Part shown: in pieces, positions 42,770-52,442 of the stretch
Layout: every line of letters begins with the position of its first letter
Position numbering within the stretch: position 1 is the stretch's first letter
From: CAYSSG01 sp964433635
Lineage (GTDB): Bacteria > Atribacterota > Phoenicimicrobiia > Phoenicimicrobiales > Stramentimicrobiaceae
DNA length: 64,000 nucleotides
Assembly (NCBI GenBank): GCA_964433635.1
Contig: CAYSSG010000002.1
Span: 46,855 to 110,854, forward strand
Reading direction: 5' to 3'
Notes under the pieces: model-generated
The model's input: the letters and a program-made list of their open reading frames with translations, nothing else
Told to the model about the DNA's origin: nothing
The model's database searches: none
Translations under genes and position numbers: made by a program

Positions 42770-44941
42770 TTGACCAATAATAAGAAGAAATCAAAAGATT
42801 ATAAGATAAATATTCAGATTACTGGAATGTCCTGTGTCAATTGCGCCATGCGGGTCGAAGAGAATCTAAGGAAAGTGAAAGGAGTAAAGTTTGCTTCAGT
42901 CAATCTGGCAACAGAATCGGCATATGTAATAAGCCAACGGGAATTGACGATAAAGGAAATAAAAAATGCTGTAGAAAGTGCCGGTTACGGTATTTCAGAA
43001 AAGCGGGATGAGAAATCAGGATTAAAGCGTTATAAACAAGCTAAACAGAATATGATCCTTTCCTGGATTATCACTTTTCCTTTATCTGTAATGATGGTCT
43101 TTCATATGCTTGGTCATACTATTCCGGGATTTGTATTGCTTGAAGTGATAAGTGTTGCCTTGGTTGTTTTTTATTGTGGAAAAGCAACCATTAAAAGTGC
43201 CTGGATTGCCTTTATCCATCATCACTCTAACATGGATACACTGATCACTATCGGTTCTTTAACTTCCTGGATTACAGCAGTTTTAAACTACATAGGATTA
43301 CCCATCATGTCATTTGGGACCCTTGGTGCAATGATTATAGCCATTCACTTAACCGGACGCTTCATAGAATCGCATTTAAGGGATAAAGCAGCCAAAGAGA
43401 TAAAAGCGTTAATCTCCCTACAGGCCCAGGAGGCAATCGTTGTTTTTGAAAAAGAAGAAATGAAATTGCCCATTGCCATGATTAAAAAAGACCAATTGAT
43501 AAAAGTAAAACCGGGTGAACGTATCCCGGTGGACGGAATTGTAGCTGAAGGTCTTTCTGTAGTAGATGAATCCTTTATTTCCGGGGAGCCTGTTCCCAAG
43601 AACAAACAGAAGGATGACCAGGTTGTCGGTGGATCGATTAACCTTTCCGGCCTTCTAATAGTTAAGGCAACCAGAATAGGCGAGGAATCATTTTTATCCC
43701 GGATGATTCAATTGATTAAAGAAGCTCAGGGAACCAAAGTACCCATCCAGGCATTAGCAGATAAAATCACAAATTGGTTTGTCCCTGTTATTATGGCCCT
43801 AGCGATCATCAGTGCAGTCTTCTGGTATTTTAATCTGAATGATTATCAGACATTTCTGTTAAAAGCGAAAGAAACATTCCCCTGGGTATTGATTACAGAA
43901 AACAACGATTCTTTTGCTGTCTTTGTCTTTATTTCAACGATAGTCATAGCTTGTCCCTGTGCCTTAGGGTTGGCTACCCCTATGGCCCTGGTAACGGGGA
44001 GCGGATTGGCAGCTAAAAAAGGATTAATTATCAGAAATGCAGAAGCAATACAGACTTCCAAGGATGTGGCATATGTGCTGATGGATAAAACCGGTACCAT
44101 TACCTATGGACATCCTTCTGTGATACATCATAATCTTTCTCAGGAAGAAATGAATATTGTTGCCTCAATTGAGAGTAATTCTCATCATCCATTAGCCCAG
44201 GCTATTGCCGGCAATTTAAAAAAAAATAAAAAAGTTGAACATTTAAAAGAAATTCCGGGGAGAGGGGTAACAGCAAGTTTTAATGGAATAGAATATTTTA
44301 TTGGCAAACCGGAAGAAAGGGAAGAGTATTTACCCTATTTCAAAAAGGGACAAACAGTAGTAGAAATATTAAAAGATAGATTTAGGATTGGATTTATTGT
44401 TTTAGCTGATAGAATAAGAGATGATTCTAAAAAAGCGATTGATCATCTAAAAAAGTTAAACATTACTCCGATAATGGTAACTGGAGACCATAAATTGACT
44501 GCCCGGGTTGTGGCAGATGAAGTGGGTATTGAAAAAGTATATGCAGGCATTAAACCTGAGGAGAAGCTGGAAATTGTCAGGAAATATCAAAGCTCCGGAA
44601 AGAAGGTATTGATGATAGGAGACGGGATAAATGATGCTGCTTCCCTGAAAGGAGCAGATATAGGACTGGCCATGGAAAAAGGCGCTGATTTGGCTATAGA
44701 CAGTGCTGATATAGTTATAATAAGGGAAGGTATTTATGGATTAATTCACAGTATTAATATTTCTGGCAGAATATTTAAAGTGATTAAGCAAAATCTTTTC
44801 TGGGCTTTCTTGTATAATGCGATGGCAATACCTATGGCAATGCTAGGGCTTCTGCATCCGGTAATTGCAGAAGTAGCCATGGCTTTCAGTTCAATTACCG
44901 TTATTCTGAATTCTTTAAGAATCAGGTATGAATTTAAATAA
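42770..44941 (+). CDS. copA: Copper-type P1B-ATPase
   Basis: A 723-residue heavy-metal exporter. It has one N-terminal HMA domain with GMSCVNCAMRVE, eight membrane helices, the actuator SFISGEPVPKNK (canonical SGEP), CPC in IACPCALGLATPMAL (about residues 394-396) and the phosphorylation site DKTGTIT (Asp at about 439; usually DKTGTLT). HHPLAQAI and GDGINDAASL follow. The last two helices carry FLYNAMAIPMAM and MAFSSITVILNSLRI, close to the Y-N and M-x-x-S-S copper signatures. The start is a TTG with AAAAGGTAG upstream. Confidence 0.9.
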   Translation: MTNNKKKSKDYKINIQITGMSCVNCAMRVEENLRKVKGVKFASVNLATESAYVISQRELTIKEIKNAVESAGYGISEKRDEKSGLKRYKQAKQNMILSWIITFPLSVMMVFHMLGHTIPGFVLLEVISVALVVFYCGKATIKSAWIAFIHHHSNMDTLITIGSLTSWITAVLNYIGLPIMSFGTLGAMIIAIHLTGRFIESHLRDKAAKEIKALISLQAQEAIVVFEKEEMKLPIAMIKKDQLIKVKPGERIPVDGIVAEGLSVVDESFISGEPVPKNKQKDDQVVGGSINLSGLLIVKATRIGEESFLSRMIQLIKEAQGTKVPIQALADKITNWFVPVIMALAIISAVFWYFNLNDYQTFLLKAKETFPWVLITENNDSFAVFVFISTIVIACPCALGLATPMALVTGSGLAAKKGLIIRNAEAIQTSKDVAYVLMDKTGTITYGHPSVIHHNLSQEEMNIVASIESNSHHPLAQAIAGNLKKNKKVEHLKEIPGRGVTASFNGIEYFIGKPEEREEYLPYFKKGQTVVEILKDRFRIGFIVLADRIRDDSKKAIDHLKKLNITPIMVTGDHKLTARVVADEVGIEKVYAGIKPEEKLEIVRKYQSSGKKVLMIGDGINDAASLKGADIGLAMEKGADLAIDSADIVIIREGIYGLIHSINISGRIFKVIKQNLFWAFLYNAMAIPMAMLGLLHPVIAEVAMAFSSITVILNSLRIRYEFK

Positions 44942-44982
44942 AAAGCATAAAAAATATGATAAAAAAACGAAAGGAACCCATG

Positions 44983-47900
44983 ATGAAACACAAATTGATT
45001 ACCTTAGACGGGAATACGGCAGCTGCCCATACTGCCTATCACCTTAGTGAGAACATTACTATTTATCCGATCACCCCTTCTTCTGTAATGGGAGAATTAG
45101 CGGATCTATGGGCATTCCAGGAGAAAAAAAATATCTGGGGAGCAGTCCCATTTGTTGCCGAGATGCAGAGTGAAGCCGGAGCAGCAGGAGCAGTTCACGG
45201 ATCCCTGCAGAGAGGGGCGCTGACTACAACCTTTACTGCCTCCCAGGGATTGTTGTTAATGATGCCCAATATGTTTAAGATTGCCGGTGAACTTACGCCA
45301 GCCGTATTTAATGTTTCAGCCCGTTCAGTAGCTACTCATGCCTTATCTATTTTTGGTGACCATTCTGATGTAATGGCCACCAGAACTACAGGTTTTGCCT
45401 TATTGGCAGCTGCTTCTGTGCAGGAAGCCATGGACTTTCCGTTGATTGCCCAGGCAGCCTCTCTGAAATCCAGGGTCCCGTTTCTGCATTTCTTCGACGG
45501 ATTCCGTACTTCTCATGAGATATCCAAGGTAGAGCTTCTGGAAAATGAGGAAATGAAACAGATGATTAATGATGAGCTCATCTATGAACATAGAGCCCGC
45601 GCACTTTCTCCGGAACGTCCGTTTATAAGAGGAACCGCTCAGAACCCGGATGTATTTTTCCAGGCAAGGGAAGGATGTAATCCTTTTTATGATGCATGTG
45701 CCGATATTACAGAAGAAACCATGAGGAAATTTAAAGAGATTACCGGCAGAGAATACCGTCTTTTCCAATACGAAGGTGCTCCTGATGCAGAATATGTCAT
45801 TATATTAATGGGTTCAGGCTGCGAAACAGTTCAGGAGACTGTGCAGTACCTGGTAGGAAAAGGTGAAAAGGTAGGCCTGATAAAAGTCCGGCTATTCAGG
45901 CCGTTCTCAGTTAAACATCTCTATAAGGCTATACCTGAGACAGCCAGGAGATTATGTGTTTTAGACAGAACCAAAGAACCGGGCAGTGCAGGTGAACCTT
46001 TGTACCTAGAAGTCCTGTCCGGTATTAACGAATACATGAGTGAGAATAATATTGAAAGAAAAATAAAGGTATTTGGCGGAAGATATGGCTTATCGTCCAA
46101 GGAATTCACACCAGCTATGGTCATGGGAGTCTTTGATGAAATAAAAAAAGAAAAGCCCATGAATCACTTTACCATTGGCATTCATGATGACGTCACCAAT
46201 CAGAGCGTTAAATACCCGGAACATTTCCATATTGAACCGGCTGACAGGGTCAGGGCTGTATTTTATGGATTAGGTTCAGACGGAACCGTAAGCGCTAACA
46301 AGAGCTCTATCAAAATTATCGGTGAAGAGACTGATAATTTTGCCCAGGGATATTTTGTCTATGATTCCAGAAAAGCAGGGTCATTAACAATTTCCCATCT
46401 GCGTTTCGGTAAAGATCCGATTCATTCACCATACCTGATTCAAAAAGCAAACTTTGTGGGATGTCATCAGTTCTCATTCCTGGAAAAATATGATGTCTTA
46501 AAATATGCTGAGGACAATGCCGTCTTGCTGTTAAACAGCCCGTATCCTGCTGAAGAAGTATGGGATAAAATTCCCAAAGAAGTCCAGGAAAAAATCATTG
46601 ATAAAAAGATTAAACTATATGCCATCAATGCTTATCAGATTGCCAGGGAGACCGGTCTCGGTGTCAGGATTAACACAGTTATGCAGACAGCGTTCTTCCT
46701 GTTAAGCAAGATATTGCCTGAGGATGTAGCTATCGATAAGATTAAACAGTTCATCAAAAAATCTTATGGAACCAAGGGAGAGACAGTCCTCAATAAGAAT
46801 AATAAGGCTGTTGATTTGGCTAAGGAATCTATCCAGGAGATAAAAGTTTCTGCCAGAGCTGATAGCAAAATCAGTAAAAAGGATGTTGTTTCTGCCGGGG
46901 CACCTAAGTTTGTACGTGAAGTAACTGCTAAGATGATTGCCCAGGAAGGAGACGATATTCCGGTAAGCGCCTTTGAGCCTGACGGAACATTCCCCTCCGG
47001 AACTACTAAGTGGGAAAAGAGAAACATTGCCCAGGAAATTCCGGAATGGGATCCGGATACCTGTATTCAATGCGGAAATTGTGCTTTTGTCTGTCCTCAT
47101 GCGGTCATTAGAAGTAAAGTTTTCTCACCTGATTTGCTTGCTGATGCACCGGAAAACTTTAAGTCTGCTGACAGCAAGATTAAAACATTCCAGGGACAAA
47201 AGTTTACCCTGCAAATCTCTCCGGAAGATTGTACCGGATGTGGCTTGTGTGTAGAGGCATGTCCTGCGAAAAATAAGAAAGAGCCGGGTAAAAAGGCCAT
47301 TAACATGGTTCCTGTCGAAAAGATACAGGAACGGGAAAAGAAAAACTGGAAATTTTTTGAAAGCATTCCATTGGTTGACAGAGAAAAACTACAGCTTAAC
47401 CGAATCAGGGATTTGCAGTTTACCCAGCCATTATTTGAATTCTCCGGAGCCTGTGCCGGTTGTGGTGAAACACCTTATGTGAAACTTGTCAGTCAGTTAT
47501 TCGGAGACAGGATGATTGTAGCGAATGCTACCGGTTGTTCCTCGATTTATGGCGGTAACCTGCCGGCAACACCATGGACCTTTAACCAGGACGGGCGTGG
47601 ACCTGCCTGGTCTAATTCTCTCTTTGAAGATAATGCTGAATTTGGTTATGGCTTGCGATTGGCAGTAGACCAGCAGAAGAAAATGGCTATCAACCTGTTA
47701 GAACAGCTGAAAGAGGAGATTGGCGAAGAGCTGGTTGATGAGCTTATCAATTCACCGCAGACGGATGATAAGGAAATTCAAAAGCAAAGGGAAAGGGTAG
47801 AAGAATTAGGCAAAAAGCTAAAAGACATTTCTAATGTTGAGGCACGTCAACTGGAAAGTATCGCCGAAGCCCTGATACAAAAGAGTGTCTGGATCATCGG

Positions 47901-48537
47901 CGGAGACGGCTGGGCTTATGATATTGGTTACGGCGGACTAGACCATGTAATCGCTCAGAAACAGAATGTAAATATCCTGGTATTGGATACCGAAGTCTAC
48001 TCCAACACCGGTGGACAGATGTCCAAGGCTACTCCGTTAGGTGCTGTTGCAAAATTTGCCGCAGGTGGTAAAGAAATGGCTAAAAAGGACCTGGCTATGA
48101 TGGCAGTTAATTACGGACATGTTTATGTGGCAAGAATAGCCTTAGGGGCAGACATGAATCAGGCGATAAGAGTATTCCGCGAAGCTGAAGCCTATAATGG
48201 GCCTTCCCTGATTGTTGCTTATTCACCCTGTGCCGGACATGGCTATGACCTGAAAAACGCATTAACACAGCAGAAAGCAGCAGTAGCATCAGGATACTGG
48301 CCATTAATGCACCGTAACCCGGAATTAAAGAAAGAGGGTAAGAATCCATTCGTACTGGACAGCAAAGCTCCCAGTATCCCATTAGAAGAATACATTTATG
48401 CTGAAAACAGATACAGAATCCTGACTTACAGCAAGCCTGAAATTGCCAAAGAGTACTATAAAAAAGCCCAGGAAGAAGTATTAAATCGCTGGAAAATATA
48501 CGAGAAATGGGCAAAAGATGAGAATTCTCAAAAATAA
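44983..48537 (+). CDS. nifJ: Pyruvate:ferredoxin (flavodoxin) oxidoreductase, single-chain
   Basis: This oxygen-sensitive enzyme oxidises pyruvate to acetyl-CoA with reduction of ferredoxin, in one chain of 1184 residues. Domain I opens with TLDGNTAAAHTAYHLSE and YPITPSSVMGE. The ferredoxin domain has two 4Fe-4S motifs, CIQCGNCAFVCP (about 694) and CTGCGLCVEACP (about 750). The thiamine-diphosphate domain contains CAGCGETPYVKL (about 823), ANATGCSSIYGG, GDGWAYDIGYGGLDH and TEVYSNTGGQMSKATP. AAGGAA precedes ATG 44983; two upstream in-frame ATGs are less well placed. The DHOD-like gene follows in the same direction, a pairing seen in many anaerobes. Confidence 0.96.
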   Translation: MKHKLITLDGNTAAAHTAYHLSENITIYPITPSSVMGELADLWAFQEKKNIWGAVPFVAEMQSEAGAAGAVHGSLQRGALTTTFTASQGLLLMMPNMFKIAGELTPAVFNVSARSVATHALSIFGDHSDVMATRTTGFALLAAASVQEAMDFPLIAQAASLKSRVPFLHFFDGFRTSHEISKVELLENEEMKQMINDELIYEHRARALSPERPFIRGTAQNPDVFFQAREGCNPFYDACADITEETMRKFKEITGREYRLFQYEGAPDAEYVIILMGSGCETVQETVQYLVGKGEKVGLIKVRLFRPFSVKHLYKAIPETARRLCVLDRTKEPGSAGEPLYLEVLSGINEYMSENNIERKIKVFGGRYGLSSKEFTPAMVMGVFDEIKKEKPMNHFTIGIHDDVTNQSVKYPEHFHIEPADRVRAVFYGLGSDGTVSANKSSIKIIGEETDNFAQGYFVYDSRKAGSLTISHLRFGKDPIHSPYLIQKANFVGCHQFSFLEKYDVLKYAEDNAVLLLNSPYPAEEVWDKIPKEVQEKIIDKKIKLYAINAYQIARETGLGVRINTVMQTAFFLLSKILPEDVAIDKIKQFIKKSYGTKGETVLNKNNKAVDLAKESIQEIKVSARADSKISKKDVVSAGAPKFVREVTAKMIAQEGDDIPVSAFEPDGTFPSGTTKWEKRNIAQEIPEWDPDTCIQCGNCAFVCPHAVIRSKVFSPDLLADAPENFKSADSKIKTFQGQKFTLQISPEDCTGCGLCVEACPAKNKKEPGKKAINMVPVEKIQEREKKNWKFFESIPLVDREKLQLNRIRDLQFTQPLFEFSGACAGCGETPYVKLVSQLFGDRMIVANATGCSSIYGGNLPATPWTFNQDGRGPAWSNSLFEDNAEFGYGLRLAVDQQKKMAINLLEQLKEEIGEELVDELINSPQTDDKEIQKQRERVEELGKKLKDISNVEARQLESIAEALIQKSVWIIGGDGWAYDIGYGGLDHVIAQKQNVNILVLDTEVYSNTGGQMSKATPLGAVAKFAAGGKEMAKKDLAMMAVNYGHVYVARIALGADMNQAIRVFREAEAYNGPSLIVAYSPCAGHGYDLKNALTQQKAAVASGYWPLMHRNPELKKEGKNPFVLDSKAPSIPLEEYIYAENRYRILTYSKPEIAKEYYKKAQEEVLNRWKIYEKWAKDENSQK

Positions 48538-48575
48538 ATAAAAATAAAATAGATAAGAATTGGGAGGATAAGCAA

Positions 48576-49583
48576 GTGATTGATTTAAGTACCAGATATT
48601 TAGGGATTAAATTAAAGAATCCCTTAATTGCCTCTGCTTCTCCGTTATGTGAAAATATTGAAAACATCAAGCAGATGGAAAAAAGCGGAATTGCTGCTGT
48701 TGTGTTGCATTCACTGTTTGAGGAACAAGTCATCATGCAGGAAAAAGAGCTGAATTATGCTTTAACTCAAGGCACAGAAAGTTATGCTGAGGCATTAAGC
48801 TATCTTCCTGATGTAAATGATTACCATTTTGCTCCTGATGAGTATGTAGATTATATAACTAAAGTAAAGGAGGCTGTTGATATACCCGTTATCGGCAGCC
48901 TGAATGGTATATCGAACAGCGGATGGATTAAATATGGAAAGAAAATCGAAGAGGCCGGCGCAGATGCGCTGGAATTAAATGTCTATTACCTGCCTACAAC
49001 AATAACTGCCTCTTGTCAGGATATTGAACAGATTTACCTGGATCTGATAAAGATGTTGAGAAAGAGCATTCATATACCCCTTGCTGTAAAGCTGAATCCT
49101 TATTTTAATTCCATTCCGGGAATTGCGTATAAACTTGCACAAATGGGAGCCGATGGTTTGGTATTGTTTAACCGGTTTTATCAACCGGATATAGACTTGA
49201 TTGAGATGTCTGTTGTTCCAGACTTAGAGTTGAGTCGTTCTTCTGAATTGCGCTTGCGACTCAGGTGGATCGCTATCCTCTATCAAAGGATTAAGACAGA
49301 TCTGGCTGTTACCGGTGGAATTCACACGGTAGAAGATATTTTGAAAAGTATTCTGGTAGGGGCAAATGTCACGATGATGGCTTCGGTTTTATTAGAACAG
49401 GGTATTCCTTATCTTGATAACTTGCTGAAAGGCATTGAGGAATGGCTGCGAAGACATGAGTATCATTCCCTCGATGAGATTAGAGGACTGCTCAGCCAGA
49501 AAAATGTCAGGCAAACAGATGCTTTTGAAAGAGCAAATTACATGAAGGTATTGCAGTCTTACCGGTTTGAAGATTTTACTTAG
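48576..49583 (+). CDS. Dihydroorotate dehydrogenase-like protein
   Basis: A 335-residue TIM-barrel flavoprotein homologue. It starts with STRYLGIKLKNPLIASASPL, typical of class 1 DHOD, and carries AGADALELNVYYLP, HIPLAVKLNPYFNSIPG and TGGIHTVEDILKSILVGANV, the FMN phosphate loop. The opening and length match the DHOD-like proteins commonly linked to pyruvate:ferredoxin oxidoreductase, rather than the pyrimidine enzyme; no pyr genes are nearby. The start is GTG with GGGAGGA upstream. The reaction of this subgroup is not established. Confidence 0.85.
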   Translation: MIDLSTRYLGIKLKNPLIASASPLCENIENIKQMEKSGIAAVVLHSLFEEQVIMQEKELNYALTQGTESYAEALSYLPDVNDYHFAPDEYVDYITKVKEAVDIPVIGSLNGISNSGWIKYGKKIEEAGADALELNVYYLPTTITASCQDIEQIYLDLIKMLRKSIHIPLAVKLNPYFNSIPGIAYKLAQMGADGLVLFNRFYQPDIDLIEMSVVPDLELSRSSELRLRLRWIAILYQRIKTDLAVTGGIHTVEDILKSILVGANVTMMASVLLEQGIPYLDNLLKGIEEWLRRHEYHSLDEIRGLLSQKNVRQTDAFERANYMKVLQSYRFEDFT

Positions 49584-49626
49584 ATTTTTTACAGGTCAAC
49601 AAAAAGATTCCTGAAAGGTCAGATGA

Positions 49627-50490
49627 ATGGAACAGATTTTTGGTTTTGACTGGGCGCATATTCCCGAACATATCAATCCGGTCCTGATGTCTTTTGGCCA
49701 ATTTAAAATTTACTGGTATGGCCTGATGTATCCGGTGGGATTTTTGACCGCTTTTTTTCTGGTTATCTATCGTATTCGCTCGGAAAAGCTTATCCTGGAG
49801 GAATCAATGGTAATGGATTTTCTTCTGTGGGCGATTATCAGTGCAGTCGTTGGAGGCAGAATAGGACATGTGGTATCCTCAGATCTGGGATATTACCTGG
49901 CCAATCCATGGAAAATTGTCTTACCATTTGACTTTTCAGGAGGACTTCACTATACCGGTATTTTAGGCATGTCTTATCATGGTGGTGTGATTACCCTGGT
50001 TCTGGCTTATCTCTTATTTTGTTCTATTCGGAAATTCAATCACTGGCAATTTGCAGATATTGTTGTACCGGCGATTCCTGCGGGTTACACCTTTGGAAGA
50101 ATCGGCAATTTCATTAACGGAGAGTTATATGGAAAGGCAACCAGCCTGCCCTGGGGGATGTATTTTCCCACTGATCCGACGAATCAGTTGAGACATCCCA
50201 GTCAATTATATGAAGCATTTTTTGAAGGGATTGTTCTCTTTATTCTATTGTGGTCTCTACGTAAGAAGAAATGGTTTAATGGTTTAACATTAAGCATTTA
50301 TTTAATAGGCTATGGTATAATCCGGTTTATCATTGAATTTATCAGGGAACCATCGATGGTGACCGAAAAATACCTGGGATTCATGAATCTTGCTCAGGTA
50401 ATGTCCCTGTTGATGATGATTGCCGGACTGTTTCTTATGCTCATTAGGAAGAATAAATCTTATATGCCTATCACAAAGGGAGGACAATAA
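49627..50490 (+). CDS. lgt: Prolipoprotein diacylglyceryl transferase
   Basis: This seven-helix membrane enzyme of 287 residues attaches diacylglycerol to the lipobox Cys of prolipoproteins. The Lgt signature GRIGNFINGELYGKATSLPWG (conserved Arg and Asn-Gly-Glu) is clear. GMSYHGGVI has the H-G-G loop, RHPSQLYEAFFEG the Y-E motif, and FIREPSM lies near the end. It cooperates with lspA (2030-2554). It is followed with zero spacing by a tiny membrane ORF. Confidence 0.94.
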   Translation: MEQIFGFDWAHIPEHINPVLMSFGQFKIYWYGLMYPVGFLTAFFLVIYRIRSEKLILEESMVMDFLLWAIISAVVGGRIGHVVSSDLGYYLANPWKIVLPFDFSGGLHYTGILGMSYHGGVITLVLAYLLFCSIRKFNHWQFADIVVPAIPAGYTFGRIGNFINGELYGKATSLPWGMYFPTDPTNQLRHPSQLYEAFFEGIVLFILLWSLRKKKWFNGLTLSIYLIGYGIIRFIIEFIREPSMVTEKYLGFMNLAQVMSLLMMIAGLFLMLIRKNKSYMPITKGGQ

Positions 50491-50571
50491 ATGAACAGCC
50501 AATTTGTTATTTTTTTAGCCATCATTGCATTGGTGGCATTTCTGTTTAAGGATGGGTATCTGAACCTCTGA
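50491..50571 (+). CDS. Putative 26-residue single-span membrane protein
   Basis: The ATG immediately follows the lgt TAA, and GGAGG lies eight bases upstream inside the end of lgt. The peptide begins MNSQFVIFLAIIALVAFLFK, one hydrophobic helix, and ends DGYLNL. Size, hydrophobicity and coupling look like a real small membrane protein, but no family is recognised and conservation has not been tested. Confidence 0.5.
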   Translation: MNSQFVIFLAIIALVAFLFKDGYLNL

Positions 50572-50661
50572 AATTGATACTGAATAATCCTGAGAAAAAA
50601 GCAACTATTGATCATCATAGAAATTAAAATAAAAAAGTTTTCCAATCAAGGAGTTGATAGA

Positions 50662-51231
50662 ATGTTAAAAGATCTCATCAGAAAAAATAGAAGCTATCGG
50701 AGATTTGATGAAAGCATAGATATAAGCCGTGAAGATTTGATAGAATTAATTGACCTGGCAAGATTATCCCCCTCCGGATCCAATCGTCAACCTTTAAAAT
50801 ACTTTTTATCTAATGACCGGGAATCGAACAAAATGATTTTCAGTACATTAGCCTGGGCTGCTTACCTGAAGGACTGGAATGGGCCGCCTGACGGGGAAAG
50901 ACCTTCTGCCTACATTATCTTATTAGGGGATAAAAACATCACAGAGAATTTTGGTGTAGATCCGGGAATTGCTGCCCAGAGCATCTTGCTGGGAGCTACC
51001 GAAAAGGGATTGGGCGGATGCATGTTTGGAAATGTATCCCGGGAAAAACTGCGGAAACTTCTTAACATTTCCTCTCAATATGAAATATTATATGTGCTGG
51101 CTCTTGGAAATCCCGTTGAGAAGGTTCAAATCGAGGAGTTAAAAGAGGGTGGAAGCATTCAATACTGGCGGGATGAAAACCAGGTTCACCATGTGCCCAA
51201 GAGAAGTCTTTCCGAATTGATTATTTCTTAA
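50662..51231 (+). CDS. Nitroreductase-family FMN oxidoreductase
   Basis: A 189-residue flavoprotein with the family start LIRKNRSYRRFDES (FMN phosphate Arg region) and LARLSPSGSNRQPLKYFL, then GIAAQSILLGATEKGLGGCMFG. It reduces nitro or other electrophilic groups, or acts as an FMN reductase, using NAD(P)H. AAGGAG is eight bases before ATG 50662. The frame is open 18 codons upstream but without a site. Substrate unknown. Confidence 0.88.
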   Translation: MLKDLIRKNRSYRRFDESIDISREDLIELIDLARLSPSGSNRQPLKYFLSNDRESNKMIFSTLAWAAYLKDWNGPPDGERPSAYIILLGDKNITENFGVDPGIAAQSILLGATEKGLGGCMFGNVSREKLRKLLNISSQYEILYVLALGNPVEKVQIEELKEGGSIQYWRDENQVHHVPKRSLSELIIS

Positions 51232-51299
51232 GAATGTTGGTCCCAAAAGAAAAAATAATCATCATGATCATATTTCCAGAACGATGAAGGTAGAAAAAT

Positions 51300-52001
51300 A
51301 TGAAGATAATAAACATGATTCTGTGGTGGATTTTTATTCTTTCCATTCCCCTGTTATTAATTTCCACAACAATCAGCCTGGAACTGCAATGTTTGCCTTT
51401 TTATGAATATGCCTATCAAAAGTATCATATCAGTGATGTAACCGGTTTTAGTGACCATCAGCTGAAGATAATTACCCGTCATGTAATTCAGTTTTTTAAC
51501 GGAAAAGTAGACAGTGTCCAGCTGGTAGCAGAAAAAAATCAACATCCTATCAACCTATTTCACGATTATGAAATTGTTCATTTGCAAGATGTAAAAGAAG
51601 TTTTTCAGTATGTTGACAAGATACAGTCTATATCCATTCTTTATTTTTTATTCTATTTACTCTTTAGCATGGTCAGTAGAAAGAAGCAAAGGTTGATCCA
51701 TTTCTGGAAGGGACTGAAAAACGGCAGTTTTTTAACGATTGTTCTGCTGGTCACCCTGGGAATATTTGTATTCATTGGTTTTCATCAGCTTTTTGTTCAA
51801 TTTCATTATCTGGTTTTTGGTGACCCCCAGCATTCACCCTGGATACTTGATCCCAGGATAGATCATCTGGTGATGATGTATCCGCTTGGTTTCTGGCAGG
51901 ATGCGGCTATTCTCGGGATTACGGCTATTCTTATAATGGCAATTGTCTTGATCGGATTAAGCTGTATACTTCTGAGAAGGTACCCTCATCATTCCAGGTA
52001 A
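51300..52001 (+). CDS. TIGR01906-family (DUF1461) integral membrane protein
   Basis: A 233-residue protein with four membrane segments: an N-terminal span (LWWIFILSIPLLLI), an extracytoplasmic region with YEYAYQKYHISDVTGFS, two central spans and a final span. The family hallmark is the loop GFHQLFVQFHYLVFGD followed by HLVMMYPLGFWQDAA. Function of this family is unknown. It precedes another small membrane protein by 13 bases. Confidence 0.8.
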   Translation: MKIINMILWWIFILSIPLLLISTTISLELQCLPFYEYAYQKYHISDVTGFSDHQLKIITRHVIQFFNGKVDSVQLVAEKNQHPINLFHDYEIVHLQDVKEVFQYVDKIQSISILYFLFYLLFSMVSRKKQRLIHFWKGLKNGSFLTIVLLVTLGIFVFIGFHQLFVQFHYLVFGDPQHSPWILDPRIDHLVMMYPLGFWQDAAILGITAILIMAIVLIGLSCILLRRYPHHSR

Positions 52002-52014
52002 AATAAACAGAATA

Positions 52015-52404
52015 GTGTCTGAAGCGATAATTAAAATCATGTTAACAATTCCTTTCCTGATTTCGATTATTTTGAATGCTTTCATAGGGACATTGCCATT
52101 ACTTGGGCCAGTCATCGCTGGATTTTCTGCTGGCTTACTGGTCAGGAAAGAGCTTCCGGCAATGGCAGTTGGTTTTTTAGGAGCCATTATCGGAGGTGTA
52201 TTCAGCAGGACATTTCTTTTATATTCCGATATTGGATGGCATCATCGTTTATTGCATGCATTTGGTTACACATCAGGTCATTATACAGGGATGGTTATTC
52301 AAGGGAATATTTTTTTCTCTGCACTATATTTTGGTTTATTGGGTCTATCAGGTGGATTCGCAGGTGTCTATCTATTTAAACGAATAAAAGGTTATCGAAA
52401 GTAG
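52015..52404 (+). CDS. Small membrane protein, unrecognised (DUF5518-like topology)
   Basis: A 129-residue protein starting with GTG. It has Gly-rich membrane segments (LLGPVIAGFSAGLLVRKE, VGFLGAIIGGVFSR and YFGLLGLSGGFAGVYLF), reminiscent of DUF5518-type proteins. A soluble loop contains two His pairs (WHHRLLHAFGY). No function can be assigned. It lies between the TIGR01906 protein and the proteasome-like gene and is probably co-transcribed. Confidence 0.65.
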   Translation: MSEAIIKIMLTIPFLISIILNAFIGTLPLLGPVIAGFSAGLLVRKELPAMAVGFLGAIIGGVFSRTFLLYSDIGWHHRLLHAFGYTSGHYTGMVIQGNIFFSALYFGLLGLSGGFAGVYLFKRIKGYRK

Positions 52405-52442
52405 GACGAAGATTAAAGAAAATCAAATAACAGGAGGGACAG

